Positions 51,096 through 59,625 of a stretch of 63,701 bases of DNA are shown piece after piece. Made by a program: the position numbers and the translations under genes. Position 1 is the stretch's first letter. Each line of letters starts with the position of its first letter. This DNA comes from Streptomyces sp. NRRL S-646 (GTDB lineage Bacteria; Actinomycetota; Actinomycetes; Streptomycetales; Streptomycetaceae): positions 1 through 63,701 of the forward strand of contig NZ_JODC01000029.1 in assembly GCF_000720765.1 (NCBI RefSeq), in the 5' to 3' direction. Under the pieces are notes generated by a model that worked only from the letters and a program-made list of their open reading frames with translations, made no database searches and had not been told where the DNA came from.

Positions 51096-52094
51096 GTGCA
51101 TACGTCAGACAGCAGCCGGGGCAGCCGCCGCAGCAGTGCCGGGCTCGGTCTCGCCCTCGGGTCCGCGGTCGCCTTCGGAGGATCCGGGGTCGCGGCGAAA
51201 CCCCTGATCGAGGCGGGCCTCGACCCGCTCCACGTGGTGTGGCTGCGCGTCGCGGGCGCCGCGCTGGTGATGCTGCCGGTCGCCGTGCGCCACCGCGCGC
51301 TGCTGCGCCGCCGCCCGGCGCTGCTCGCCGGGTTCGGACTGCTGGCCGTGGCCGGTGTGCAGGCCTGCTACTTCGCCGCGATCTCCCGCATACCCGTCGG
51401 CGTCGCGCTGCTCGTCGAGTACCTCGCGCCGGCCCTGGTCCTGGGCTGGGTGCGGTTCGTGCAGCGGCGGCCGGTGACCCGGGCCGCCGCGCTCGGTGTG
51501 GTCCTCGCGGCCTGCGGGCTCGCCTGTGTGGTCGAGGTCTGGTCGGGGCTGAGCTTCGACGCCGTCGGCCTGCTGCTCGCCCTCGGTGCCGCCTGCTGTC
51601 AGGTCGGCTACTTCGTCCTGTCGGACCAGGGCAGCGACGCCGGTGACGACGCACCCGACCCGCTCGGCGTCATCGCCTACGGCCTGCTGATCGGCGCCGT
51701 CGTCCTGACCGCCGTGGCCCGCCCCTGGAACATGCACTGGTCCGTGCTGACCGGCACCGCGCACCTGGACGGCACTCCGGTCGCCGCCCTCCTCCTGCTG
51801 GCCTGGATCGTCCTGATCGCCACCGTCCTCGCCTACGTCACCGGCGTCCTGTCGGTGCGCCGGCTCTCCCCGCAGGTCGCGGGCGTCGTGGCCTGCCTCG
51901 AAGCGGTCGTCGCGACGGTCCTGGCCTGGGTGCTGCTGGGCGAGCATCTGTCGGCGCCGCAGATCGTCGGCGGTGCGGTCGTCCTGGTGGGCGCGTTCAT
52001 CGCCCAGTCCTCGGCACCCGCCAAGGGCTCCCCGGAGCCGGTGGCGAGCGGCGGCCCGGAAAGGGAGTTGTCGTCCCGCGAAAGCCCCGCCTAG
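51096..52094 (+). CDS. EamA-family (DMT) exporter, first copy
   Basis: About 332 aa, ten predicted transmembrane helices in two EamA repeats (GLALGSAVAFGGSGVAAKPL; VLAYVTGVLSVRRLSPQVAG; CLEAVVATVLAWVLLGEHL). Substrate unknown; related proteins export amino acids or metabolites. GTG 51096 is preferred over GTG 51090. A paralogue follows after 169 bp with its own promoter. Confidence 0.85.
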   Translation: MHTSDSSRGSRRSSAGLGLALGSAVAFGGSGVAAKPLIEAGLDPLHVVWLRVAGAALVMLPVAVRHRALLRRRPALLAGFGLLAVAGVQACYFAAISRIPVGVALLVEYLAPALVLGWVRFVQRRPVTRAAALGVVLAACGLACVVEVWSGLSFDAVGLLLALGAACCQVGYFVLSDQGSDAGDDAPDPLGVIAYGLLIGAVVLTAVARPWNMHWSVLTGTAHLDGTPVAALLLLAWIVLIATVLAYVTGVLSVRRLSPQVAGVVACLEAVVATVLAWVLLGEHLSAPQIVGGAVVLVGAFIAQSSAPAKGSPEPVASGGPERELSSRESPA

Positions 52095-52097
52095 GGT
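52068..52097 (+). promoter_or_regulatory. promoter of the leader peptide and second EamA gene
   Basis: TTGTCG (52068-52073) and TAGGGT (52092-52097) with an 18-bp spacer. The expected start point (~52103-52105) coincides with an ATG at 52105, so the first product would be leaderless. The promoter overlaps the last codons of the first EamA gene. Confidence 0.65.
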
Positions 52098-52104
52098 GCT
52101 GATC

Positions 52105-52146
52105 ATGCATTCGAACGCACTCGTTCTTCCGCCTCCGGCCGCCTGA
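52105..52146 (+). CDS. 13-aa leader peptide upstream of the second EamA gene
   Basis: ATG at 52105 opens a 14-codon frame, MHSNALVLPPPAA and TGA. It starts where the promoter at 52068-52097 would begin transcription. Three consecutive proline codons near its end are suited to ribosome stalling. It is followed by mutually exclusive GC hairpins and the exporter gene. The frame is short and its translation unproven. Confidence 0.5.
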   Translation: MHSNALVLPPPAA

Positions 52147-52167
52147 GGCGGGCCCTCCGGAATCCAC

Positions 52168-52254
52168 GCCCGGCCCGGTGCCGGGCGGAACGGTGCTGCC
52201 CGCAGAAGAAGTCCACGGCCCGGTCGATGCCGGGCCCCTTCCGAAACTTCTGCG
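52168..52254 (+). promoter_or_regulatory. attenuator-like hairpins before the second EamA gene
   Basis: Hairpin 1 pairs GCCCGGC (52168-52174) with GCCGGGC (52180-52186). Hairpin 2 has an inner stem GGCCCGG/CCGGGCC (52217-52223 with 52230-52236) and an outer stem CGCAGAAG/CTTCTGCG (52201-52208 with 52247-52254). The outer stem ends on the first G of the Shine-Dalgarno GGAG (52254-52257). The GGCCCGG segments of the two hairpins can also pair with each other's partners, allowing alternative folds. Confidence 0.5.
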
Positions 52255-52263
52255 GAGACATTC

Positions 52264-53211
52264 GTGTCGTCGAATGCTGCTTTCGGCCTGCCCGTCGGGC
52301 GAGGCCTGTTCTGTCTGATCGTCGCCGGTGCCGCCTGGGGCACCGCGGGCGCGGCCGCCTCCCTGGTCTTCCGGGCCAGTGACATGGGCTACGCCGCGCT
52401 CTCCTTCTGGCGCTGCGCGGCCGGCCTCGTCCTGCTGCTCGCCGCCCGCCTGCTGCGTCCGCGCCGGCGCACCGCCGTATGCGAACCGCTCCGGCGCAGG
52501 GTGCTGCGGCTCGGTGTCTCGGGCGTCGGGCTCGCCGTGTTCCAGACCGCCTACTTCGCGGCCGTGTCCACCACCGGCCTCGCCGTTGCCACCGTCGTCA
52601 CGCTCGGCACCGGCCCTGTGCTCATCGCGCTGGGCGCCCGGCTGACGATGGGGGAGCGGCTGGGCCGCGGCGGCCTGACCGCCGTCGCCGGAGCCCTGGC
52701 AGGGCTGGGAGTGCTCGTCCTCGGCGGCGGCGGAGCGACCGTACGCCTGTCGGGTGTGCTGTTCGCCCTGCTGTCCGCAGTCGGATACAGCGTGCTGACC
52801 CTGCTCACGCGCTGGTGGGGGAGGGACGGTGAGGTCGACGCGTCCACCACGTCGGTGGGGGCGTTCGCGGTCACCAGCCTCTGCCTGCTGCCGTTCGCCC
52901 TGGCCGAGGGGATCGTCCCGCACGCGGCCCATCCCGCCCGGACCGTATGGCTGCTGGCCTACCTCGCCACTGTCCCCACGGCCCTCGCCTACGGCCTCTA
53001 CTTCGCGGGAGCGGCCGCCGTCCGGTCCGCCACGGTGTCCGTGATCATGCTCCTGGAACCGGTCGGCGCGGCGGTCCTGGCGGTCGCCCTGCTCGGCGAA
53101 CGGCTCACTCCGGCAACCCTGGCGGGCACGCTGCTGATGCTGGGCTCGGTGGCGGGCCTGGCACTGGCGGAGGCACGCGGCGCGGCGGCGGAGGACCCGG
53201 TGCGGGTGTGA
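52264..53211 (+). CDS. EamA-family (DMT) exporter, second copy
   Basis: A 315-aa protein with ten predicted transmembrane helices in two EamA repeats ([62 protein letters not shown]). GTG 52264 follows GCGGAGA. The 5' leader with short peptide and hairpins implies expression tuned by translation or by a ligand that affects translation. Confidence 0.87.
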   Translation: MSSNAAFGLPVGRGLFCLIVAGAAWGTAGAAASLVFRASDMGYAALSFWRCAAGLVLLLAARLLRPRRRTAVCEPLRRRVLRLGVSGVGLAVFQTAYFAAVSTTGLAVATVVTLGTGPVLIALGARLTMGERLGRGGLTAVAGALAGLGVLVLGGGGATVRLSGVLFALLSAVGYSVLTLLTRWWGRDGEVDASTTSVGAFAVTSLCLLPFALAEGIVPHAAHPARTVWLLAYLATVPTALAYGLYFAGAAAVRSATVSVIMLLEPVGAAVLAVALLGERLTPATLAGTLLMLGSVAGLALAEARGAAAEDPVRV

Positions 53212-53259
53212 GGCGGGGGTGCGGGGCCCGGTCACCGGACCCCGCACCCGTCGGAACCG

Positions 53260-53958
53260 TCACGGCACCGCGAGATAGTCGGGGACCGCGGTGCCGGCCG
53301 CCAGGTCGGCGTCGGGCACCGGGGTTTCGTAGCCCTTCCGCAGCGGGACGACGCCGGCCCAGTGCGGCAGGGCCAGGTCCTCGGGCTCGTCGTTCACACC
53401 GCCCGTGCGGAGCTTGGCGGAGACCTCGTTCAGGTCGAGGCGGATCACCGCGGTTGCGGCCAGCTCCTTCTTGTTCGCGGGCCGGGAGTCGGCCGCCCGG
53501 CCCGGTACGACGTGGTCGACCAGCGCGTCCAGGGCGGCCCGCTTCTCCTCGGGGTCCGTCACGTCGTGGGCGATGCCGTGCACCACCACGGACCGGTAGT
53601 TGATCGAGTGGTGGAAGGCCGAGCGGGCCAGGATCAGTGCGTCGACATGCGTGACGGTCAGGCACACGGCGAGCCCGGGGTCGGCCTTGCCGGTCATCCG
53701 CAGCGGGCGCGAGCCAGTCGAGCCGTGCACGTAAAGGCGGTCGCCGACGCGCCCGTACAGCGTGGGCAGCACCACCGGGGCCCCGTCCCTCACGAAGCCC
53801 AGATGACAGACGTACCCCTCGTCGAGTATCGCGTGCACCAGCTCCTTGTCGTACGACGCCCGCTCCGCGGCGCGGGTGGGGACGGTGCGGTCGGTCGGCG
53901 TGTAGGCGGCGGGCTGCGACGTCGGCTGCTGCCGGGTCCCCTGCATTGCGATCTCCAT
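53260..53958 (-). CDS. pyridoxamine 5'-phosphate oxidase-like FMN protein, larger type
   Basis: A 232-aa split-barrel flavoprotein: YVCHLGFVRDGAPVVLPTLYG, RLYVHGSTGSRPLRM and ALILARSAFHHSINYRSVVVHG. The nitroimidazole-resistance/PNPOx branch reduces or oxidises small molecules with FMN. It is divergent from a MocR regulator over a 53-bp gap containing a perfect palindrome, the usual regulator-target pair. Confidence 0.85.
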   Translation of the reverse strand: MEIAMQGTRQQPTSQPAAYTPTDRTVPTRAAERASYDKELVHAILDEGYVCHLGFVRDGAPVVLPTLYGRVGDRLYVHGSTGSRPLRMTGKADPGLAVCLTVTHVDALILARSAFHHSINYRSVVVHGIAHDVTDPEEKRAALDALVDHVVPGRAADSRPANKKELAATAVIRLDLNEVSAKLRTGGVNDEPEDLALPHWAGVVPLRKGYETPVPDADLAAGTAVPDYLAVP

Positions 53959-53997
53959 TGCTGTGTGTCGTCCGCTGTCGGTGTTGCGTTCCTGTAT

Positions 53998-54009
53998 TGC
54001 ACTAGTGCA
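53998..54009. promoter_or_regulatory. palindrome between PNPOx-like and MocR genes
   Basis: TGCACTAGTGCA, a perfect 12-bp palindrome, ends 2 bp before the MocR start and 39 bp before the divergent flavoprotein start. Likely operator for the MocR protein. Confidence 0.55.
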
Positions 54010-54011
54010 TA

Positions 54012-55352
54012 ATGTTCTTTGTGCTAGGAGGATATCGGATCAAAGGGCGGCGCGCAGCAGAGATTGCGGCGAGCGTCGAGCGTGCGGTGGGGTCCGGCGA
54101 GCTGGAGCCGGGTCAACTGCTGCCTCCCATGCGGGAGTTGGCGATCGAGCTGAGCGTGAATCCGAACACGGTCGCGTCCGCGTACCGGATTCTGCGGGAG
54201 CGCGGGGTCATCGAGACGTCCGGGCGTCGCGGCAGCCGGGTGCGGTCCAAGCCGGCCACCACGGGGCGCGACTACGTCCGGATGGATGTGCCCGCGGGGG
54301 TGCGGGACGTGGCGAACGGCAACCCCGACCCGGCGCTGCTGCCCTCGCTGGCGCAGGTTTTCGCGGCGGCGGGCGAGCAGGGCGACCGGGAGCCCGTGTT
54401 GTACGGAGATGCCCCGGTCGAACCGGAGCTGGAGCGGATCGCGCGCGCGGACCTGGAGGCCGACGGGGTGCCGGACGGACCGCTGACGGTCGCGTCCGGC
54501 TCGCTGGACGCCATCGAGCGCGTCCTTGCGGCGCACCTCAAACCGGGGGACACCGTCGCCGTGGAGGACCCCGGCTGGGGCAGCCTGCTCGACCTCGTCC
54601 CGGCACTTGGCCTGCGCACGGCCCCGGTGGGCGTCGACGACGAGGGTCCGCTCCCCGGCGACGTACGGCAGGCCCTGACGGCCGGCGCCCGCGCCCTGAT
54701 CATCACGGACCGCGCCCAGAACCCGACCGGCGCCGCGGTGAGCGCCACGCGCGCGCGTGCCCTGCGCGCCGTGCTCCGCGACCACCCGGAGATCCTCCTG
54801 ATCGAGGACGACCACGGTCACGGCATCGTCGACCTCCCACTGCACCCCCTGGCCGGCATCACCCGGCACTGGGCCTTCGTGCGCTCGGTCGCCAAGGCGT
54901 ACGGCCCCGACCTGCGCCTGGCCGTCCTCACCGGCGACACGACCACGGTCGACCGGGTGAGCGGCCGGCACCGCCTCGGCCCCGGCTGGGTCAGCCGCCT
55001 CGTCCAGCGGGCGGTGGTACGGCTGTGGGCCGACGACGCACTGGACACCCGCGCGGTCGCCGCGGCCTACCGCGCCCGCCGCGACCTCCTGATCGACGCC
55101 CTCGCGCAACGTGGTGTGGAGGCCCACGGCCGCACCGGCCTGAACGTCTGGATCCCCGTCCCCGACGAAACCACCGCCGTGGCCGCCCTCCTCCACGCCG
55201 GCTGGGCAGTCGCGCCGGGCGCCCGCTTCCGCATGAGCGCCCCACCGGGCATCCGCATCACGGTCGCGACCCTGGCACCGCAGGAGGCCGGCCTCCTGGC
55301 GGACGCGATCGCCAGAGCCTTGGGTCCATCGCCGACCCGGAACTACGTGTGA
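54012..55352 (+). CDS. MocR/PdxR-type regulator (GntR winged helix fused to aminotransferase fold)
   Basis: A 446-aa fusion. Residues ~8-80 are a GntR winged helix (LLPPMRELAIELSVNPNTVASAYRILRERGVI). Residues ~100-446 are a class-I aminotransferase-like domain with the PLP lysine in RSVAKAYGPDLRLAVL. MocR proteins use PLP as ligand; PdxR members control vitamin B6 genes. ATG 54012 has no Shine-Dalgarno and is probably leaderless. Its target is likely the divergent flavoprotein. Confidence 0.88.
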   Translation: MFFVLGGYRIKGRRAAEIAASVERAVGSGELEPGQLLPPMRELAIELSVNPNTVASAYRILRERGVIETSGRRGSRVRSKPATTGRDYVRMDVPAGVRDVANGNPDPALLPSLAQVFAAAGEQGDREPVLYGDAPVEPELERIARADLEADGVPDGPLTVASGSLDAIERVLAAHLKPGDTVAVEDPGWGSLLDLVPALGLRTAPVGVDDEGPLPGDVRQALTAGARALIITDRAQNPTGAAVSATRARALRAVLRDHPEILLIEDDHGHGIVDLPLHPLAGITRHWAFVRSVAKAYGPDLRLAVLTGDTTTVDRVSGRHRLGPGWVSRLVQRAVVRLWADDALDTRAVAAAYRARRDLLIDALAQRGVEAHGRTGLNVWIPVPDETTAVAALLHAGWAVAPGARFRMSAPPGIRITVATLAPQEAGLLADAIARALGPSPTRNYV

Positions 55353-55365
55353 GGGGGCGCACCCC

Positions 55366-55408
55366 ACCTCGTAGCACGTCGAGAATGTGAGCGTGGTACC
55401 TCGTAGCA
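55366..55408 (+). promoter_or_regulatory. direct repeats and promoter of the LysR gene
   Basis: ACCTCGTAGCA occurs at 55366-55376 and 55398-55408, 32 bp (three helical turns) apart. The second copy contains TAGCAT (55403-55408), a -10-like box 8 bp before ATG 55417, so the mRNA is probably leaderless and the repeats are candidate autoregulatory sites. Confidence 0.5.
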
Positions 55409-55416
55409 TTGCTTAT

Positions 55417-56319
55417 ATGTTGAATCTGGAGCGTCTGCGCACGCTCGACGCCCTCGCGCGGCACGGCTCCGTCAGCGGTGCCGCCGAGGGGCTGCACGTC
55501 ACGACGTCGGCCGTATCCCAGCAGCTGGCCAAGCTGGAGCGGGAGGTCGGCCAGCAGCTGCTCGCCAAGAACGGGCGGGGCGTGCGGCTCACGGACGCGG
55601 GCCGGCTGCTCGCCGAGCACGCGGCCCGCATCCTGTCGCAGGTCGAGCTCGCCCAGTCCGACCTGGAGGCACACCGCGGGGAGGTGGTGGGGGAGCTGCG
55701 GCTGGCGGCGTTCCCGACCGCGGCGCGCGGCCTGTTCCCGGCCGCCCTGTCCCGGCTGCGCAAGGCACATCCGGGCCTGCGCGTCACCTCCCGGGAGACG
55801 GAGCCCGAGCCCGCCGTCCTCGCCGTGATGCGCGGCGACTTCGACCTCGCCGTCGTCCTGGACTGGTACAACAGACCGTTGCCCACGCCCGAGGGGCTGG
55901 TCAAGGCCGTCCTCCTCGACGACACGGCAGATGTGGCGATGCCGGCCGGGCACCGGTACGCGGAGCGGGCCGAGGTCGACCTGGAGGACTTCGCCGACGA
56001 CGACTGGATCACCTGGGGCGAGAGCGAGTTCTGCCACGAGTGGCTGATCCACACCCTGCGCTCCAAGGGCATCGAGCCGCGCGTCGCCCACCGCGCCGAG
56101 GAACACCCCACTCAACTCGCCCTGGTCGGTGCGGGGTTGGGAGTGTGCGTAGCGCCGAGACTCGGGCGTGGACCGCTCCCGGAGGGCGTGCGGGCCGTGC
56201 CCGTGCGGCAGTCGGTACGGCGCCAGATCTACGCCGTCTGGCGTGCGGACGCCGACCGCCGCCCGTCGATCCGGGCGGCGGTGGAGGCGCTCCAGGACGC
56301 GGGGCGCGAGGTGGGCTAG
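55417..56319 (+). CDS. LysR-family transcriptional regulator
   Basis: A 300-aa regulator. N-terminal winged helix (LERLRTLDALARHGSVSGAAEGLHVTTSAVSQQLAKLE) and a type-2 periplasmic-binding-like sensor (LRLAAFPTAARGLFPAALSRL; GDFDLAVVLDWYN). ATG 55417 is the family start. Its stop codon overlaps the stop of the convergent flavoprotein gene (CTAG at 56316-56319). Confidence 0.9.
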   Translation: MLNLERLRTLDALARHGSVSGAAEGLHVTTSAVSQQLAKLEREVGQQLLAKNGRGVRLTDAGRLLAEHAARILSQVELAQSDLEAHRGEVVGELRLAAFPTAARGLFPAALSRLRKAHPGLRVTSRETEPEPAVLAVMRGDFDLAVVLDWYNRPLPTPEGLVKAVLLDDTADVAMPAGHRYAERAEVDLEDFADDDWITWGESEFCHEWLIHTLRSKGIEPRVAHRAEEHPTQLALVGAGLGVCVAPRLGRGPLPEGVRAVPVRQSVRRQIYAVWRADADRRPSIRAAVEALQDAGREVG

Positions 56320-56783
56320 GCGGGTCCCAGCTTGCGGAAGTCCCAGGACACGATCTTCTCCGGGGTCAGCCGCACCCAGGCGTGCCGGCCGTCGTGCGGC
56401 ATCTCCTCCAGGTTGAAGTTCTTGCGGGCGAACAGGGTCTCCGGGACGTCGAGTTCGGCGCAGAGTTCCCCGGTGCGGGGGAACTCGCCCACGAACTCCA
56501 CGGATCCGGACAGCTCGACGCCGCGCAGTTCGTCGTACTCCTCGCCCGTGTCGACCACGATCGCGACCCGTGGATCGCGCCGCAGGTCGGTCCAGCGCTT
56601 GCTGCGCACGACGGAGTACAGCCACATCGAGGTGCCGTCCCAGGCGAACCACAGCGTGCTGACGTGCGGCGCTCCACCCGCGGACACCGTGGCGACCCGG
56701 CAGGTGCGCTGGGTGACGAGGAACTCGTCCAGCTCACCGGGCGTCATCATGATCTTCCGGCCCCGACGCTGAGTGACGGTCAT
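56316..56783 (-). CDS. pyridoxamine 5'-phosphate oxidase-like / F420-binding split-barrel protein
   Basis: A 155-aa protein: RTCRVATVSAGGAPHVSTLWFAWDG, LYSVVRSKRWTDLRRDPRVAIVVDTG and a C-terminal WVRLTPEKIVSWDF. This branch of the split-barrel fold binds FMN or F420 and often reduces or detoxifies. Stop codon shared with the LysR gene. ATG 56783. Confidence 0.83.
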   Translation of the reverse strand: MTVTQRRGRKIMMTPGELDEFLVTQRTCRVATVSAGGAPHVSTLWFAWDGTSMWLYSVVRSKRWTDLRRDPRVAIVVDTGEEYDELRGVELSGSVEFVGEFPRTGELCAELDVPETLFARKNFNLEEMPHDGRHAWVRLTPEKIVSWDFRKLGPA

Positions 56784-56926
56784 GCGGCCCCCTCTTCTCT
56801 CACGTCGTGTCAGAGGAACTCCAGTGATCCTCTGACATCACGTCAGAAAAGGATGGGACGTCTTCCGTCCATGCGCAATGGCCGTTACGCTCGCCCGCTC
56901 CGGACCGCCGTCGACGAGGGGGAACC

Positions 56927-57583
56927 GTGCCGTCGTACGAACAGCTCAGCGAACTTCTCGACCCGGCGACCACCGTGCTGCTGACCGTCGAGTGCCAGCA
57001 GGGGGTCGTCGGCCCGGACGGCGCGCTGCCCGAACTCGCCCGCGAGGCACGCTCCTCGGGAGCCCTGGCCAACGTCGCCCGGTTGGTGGCGGCCGCGCAC
57101 GAGAGCGGGATCCAGGTCGTCCACGCCATCGCCGAGCGCCGCCCCGACGGCCGCGGTGCGAGCCGCAACGCCCGCCTCTTCCGCGCCGCCGAACGCCTCC
57201 CCGTGCAGCAGCTGTCCGGCACGAAGGCGGTGCGCGTCGCCGCCCCGATCGAAGTCACCGAGGAGGACTTCGTCGTACGGCGACTGCACGGGTTGTCCCC
57301 GATCCAGGGCACCGACGTCGACGCGCTGCTGCGCAACCTGGGCTGCCGCACACTGGTCGTGACCGGTGTCTCGACGAACGTGGCGATCCCGAACGCCGTG
57401 TTCGACGCCGTGAACCGCGGCTACACCGCCGTCGTGCCGTCCGACGCCGTCGCGGGAGTGCCCTCCGAGTACACCGCCGCGATGATCCGCCACACCCTCG
57501 CGCTGGTCGCCACGATCGCGACCACGAACGAAGTGCTGGGCTGCTTCGAACGGCCCCGGCGCAGGCGGATCACGCCAGCGTGA
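56927..57583 (+). CDS. isochorismatase-fold protein lacking the usual catalytic cysteine
   Basis: A 218-aa protein with the isochorismatase/cysteine-hydrolase fold (TTVLLTVECQQGVVGP; GTDVDALLRNLG; TLVVTGVSTNVAIPNAVFDA). The usual catalytic Asp is Glu (VEC) and the nucleophilic Cys position in GVSTNVA-I is not cysteine, so hydrolysis by the classical triad is not expected. True isochorismatases also lack the cysteine but keep the Asp. GTG 56927 follows GAGGGGGAACC. The last 14 bp overlap the convergent Rieske gene. Confidence 0.82.
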   Translation: MPSYEQLSELLDPATTVLLTVECQQGVVGPDGALPELAREARSSGALANVARLVAAAHESGIQVVHAIAERRPDGRGASRNARLFRAAERLPVQQLSGTKAVRVAAPIEVTEEDFVVRRLHGLSPIQGTDVDALLRNLGCRTLVVTGVSTNVAIPNAVFDAVNRGYTAVVPSDAVAGVPSEYTAAMIRHTLALVATIATTNEVLGCFERPRRRRITPA

Positions 57584-58055
57584 TCGAATCCCCGCTCACG
57601 GTGATCTTCTCGGCCGGCAGGGGCTGCGTGGCGGGACCCTTCTTCACACTGCCGTCGGTGACGGAGAACTCACTCTTGTGGCACGGACAGATGATCACGC
57701 CATTGGAGATCTCGGACACCGCGCAGCCCTGGTGCGTGCACTTCGACGAGAACGCCTTGTAGGTGCCCGCCGTCGGCTGGGTGACCACCACGCCCTGGTC
57801 CTTGAAGATCTTGCCGCCGCCCGCCGGGATGTCGGCCGTCTTGGCCAGTGCGGTGCCGCCGCCGGAGCCGGACGAGGCGTTGGAGTCGCCGCCGCTCGCG
57901 TTGGCGCCCGCCCGGGTGTTCGAGGATGAGGGGTCCGAGGACCCGTTGTCCGATCCGCACGCGGTCAGCGCGACGGCGAGCCCCGTCGCGCCCACCGCCG
58001 CCACGACAGTACGGCGGCCGGGTGCCGGAACGGGATGAAGCGGTTCGCTGGTCAT
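57570..58055 (-). CDS. Rieske [2Fe-2S] lipoprotein
   Basis: A 161-aa exported protein. A twin-arginine start (GRRTVVAAVGATGLAVALTAC) ends in lipobox LTAC (C33), followed by a Ser/Gly/Asn linker. The Rieske domain has C106-T-H108, C111, C123-P-C125-H126, so both the cluster ligands and the disulfide cysteines are present. It would sit on the outer face of the membrane and carry electrons; its partner is not in the window. ATG 58055 follows GGAAGGGAAC. Confidence 0.9.
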   Translation of the reverse strand: MTSEPLHPVPAPGRRTVVAAVGATGLAVALTACGSDNGSSDPSSSNTRAGANASGGDSNASSGSGGGTALAKTADIPAGGGKIFKDQGVVVTQPTAGTYKAFSSKCTHQGCAVSEISNGVIICPCHKSEFSVTDGSVKKGPATQPLPAEKITVSGDSITLA

Positions 58056-58210
58056 GCTGACGTTCCCTTCCATGCAAGCTTCGAAGATCTGTCCAGGGGT
58101 ACGGTCGCCGAGCAAGGGTTGTTCAGACGATGTCGAGAGCTTGACGGGTTCGGGATCAGGGGGAGGTAAGCCAGAGCTGTCGTTTCGCTGTCGGCCAGTA
58201 ACCTGGGGCG

Positions 58211-58336
58211 ATGCTCAAGGAAGTCATCGCGACCCGCTACATCACGCCTCTGCGGGAGGGCGGATCGCTGCCGGGACTCGTCGAGGCCGACGACTTCGGG
58301 ACGTACGTCCTGAAGTTGTCTACGAGGCCACTCTGA
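58211..58336 (+). pseudogene. 5' fragment of a HipA-like kinase gene
   Basis: Codes MLKEVIATRYITPLREGGSL, then PGLVEADDFGTYVLKLSTRPL and a stop, 41 codons. This is the start of the HipA-like kinase family of Streptomyces (usual length ~260 aa, normally followed by a DUF3037 gene). The family reading breaks after GTYVLK. The remainder is missing. Confidence 0.65.
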
Positions 58337-58851
58337 CCTGGGGTGATGCGATGGTTGCTACCTCTGACCTGCACGGATGAGCCTTTCGGGGCCTTTCATG
58401 GCCATGCCGCGTTACGCGGCCCATTCTCCCCGCGCGCTCCTCAAGAGGGGCTCTTACTCCCCAGATTCTCCCCAGGGGGCCTCCTGATGACAGGCGCTGA
58501 CTGTGATCTCGGCGGCTCGGCGTAGGGGGGTAGCGGTCACGCAACGTGCCCGCCGGCAAAGCGCATAGTTCTGGTGCGCTGCCGAAGAGAGGCGCAGAGC
58601 GGCGTGGGCACGGTCGCCAACAGCGAACTGGTCGCCGAGGAGATCGTACGCACGCTGCTGCAGGATCGCGGGCAGGATGAAGAAGTTGAGCACCCCGCGC
58701 GCAGGACGAGTGGACGCCCGGTGACACGGCCGGAAGTCCCCGAAGGGTCCCAGCTCTGCACGAACGGCGACGCGAGCTTCTGGAACGGCTCGCGGCTGGC
58801 GAGGATCCCGTGGATTCGGGGACTGCGGAACAGCGCACCCAGGAGCAGTAC
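58337..58851. other. eroded region without an intact gene
   Basis: No complete gene. A minus-strand frame near 58690-58570 (VLNFFILPAILQQRAYDLLG) and a plus-strand frame near 58760-58850 (LHERRRELLERLAAGEDPVD) look like protein fragments in native codon usage but cannot be assigned. GC content and codon pattern shift several times, as in a junkyard of truncated genes. Confidence 0.4.
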
Positions 58852-58927
58852 ATGACCACCGCCACCGAGCACCGCACCCACGACGACCACACCCACACCC
58901 ACGGCGCGGGCTGCGGTGCCAACGAAT
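58852..58927 (+). pseudogene. 5' fragment of a His-rich metal-binding protein gene
   Basis: ATG 58852 follows AGGAG and codes MTTATEHRTHDDHTHTHGAGCG before losing resemblance. This is the start of a small histidine-rich metal-binding protein commonly encoded behind a metalloregulator in Streptomyces (HTHGPGCGH...). The rest is lost. Confidence 0.5.
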
Positions 58928-58992
58928 CTACGCGGTCACAACACTGGCGAGCAGGGGTTCACAGGGCAGGCGAACCGCTCGTGACCATGGAC

Positions 58993-59290
58993 TCATGCGG
59001 GCGAGAGCATCTCCTGAAGGATGCGCTGCAGCTCGGTGCGGTCCCGCGGAGTGATCCTCGCCAGCCTGCGGTCGTACTCCGCCGCGAGGGCTGCAAGTGC
59101 ACGATCCCGTGCCTCTGTGCCCTCAGCGGTTAGTACGAGCCGGTGACGCCGCAGGTCCGCGTCGTCGATCTCGCGCCGGATGAACCCATTGGCGACGAGG
59201 TTGCGGACGTAGACCGTCACGCTCGCTTTGGGGAGCAGCAGTGCCGTCGCGATCTCGGCCGGGTACGGCGAGGCTTCCACCTCGGGCAGC
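58993..59290 (-). pseudogene. MarR-family regulator gene lacking its 5' part
   Basis: The frame gives AEIATALLLPKASVTVYVRNL, VANGFIRREIDDADLRRHRL and a C-terminal helix to LQRILQEMLSPA: recognition helix, wing and dimer helix of a MarR protein. The N-terminal dimer region is replaced by transposase sequence upstream of about 59290. Confidence 0.7.
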
Positions 59291-59539
59291 CTGCCGGTCC
59301 GACAGACCGAGCACGAACTGCAGCACACAGACGGTGGCCAGTTGCGCAGGCGAGAGACCCGGACGCCCATCCCGCGGGTACCAGTCGGCGAAGTCCTCAT
59401 CCCGCCACAGCCCGTCCAGCCGGTCACGCACCCATATCGCCGTCGTACCACCCGGGTTGCTCGCCCGCGCGACCTGCGCAGTCAGAGGCGGGACCTGCTC
59501 ACCGGAACGCGGGCGGAGGGACAACGGGCACCTCAACAA
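59290..59539 (-). pseudogene. IS1182-family transposase 5' fragment
   Basis: From ATG 59539 leftward the frame reads TAIWVRDRLDGLWRDEDFADW, YPRDGRPGLSPAQLATVCVL and QFVLGLSDRQAA, the start of IS1182-type transposases (VRDRL...DED(F)A.WYP..GRP..SPA.LALV). It ends where the MarR sequence begins, so the two relics are joined end to end. Confidence 0.72.
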
Positions 59540-59625
59540 CTACATAGATCATCGGAACGATCCGAGCATGCCCGTCGATCATGATGCCGCACTGCAGAAC
59601 TCCAAGATCTCCGACAGAGTCAAGC

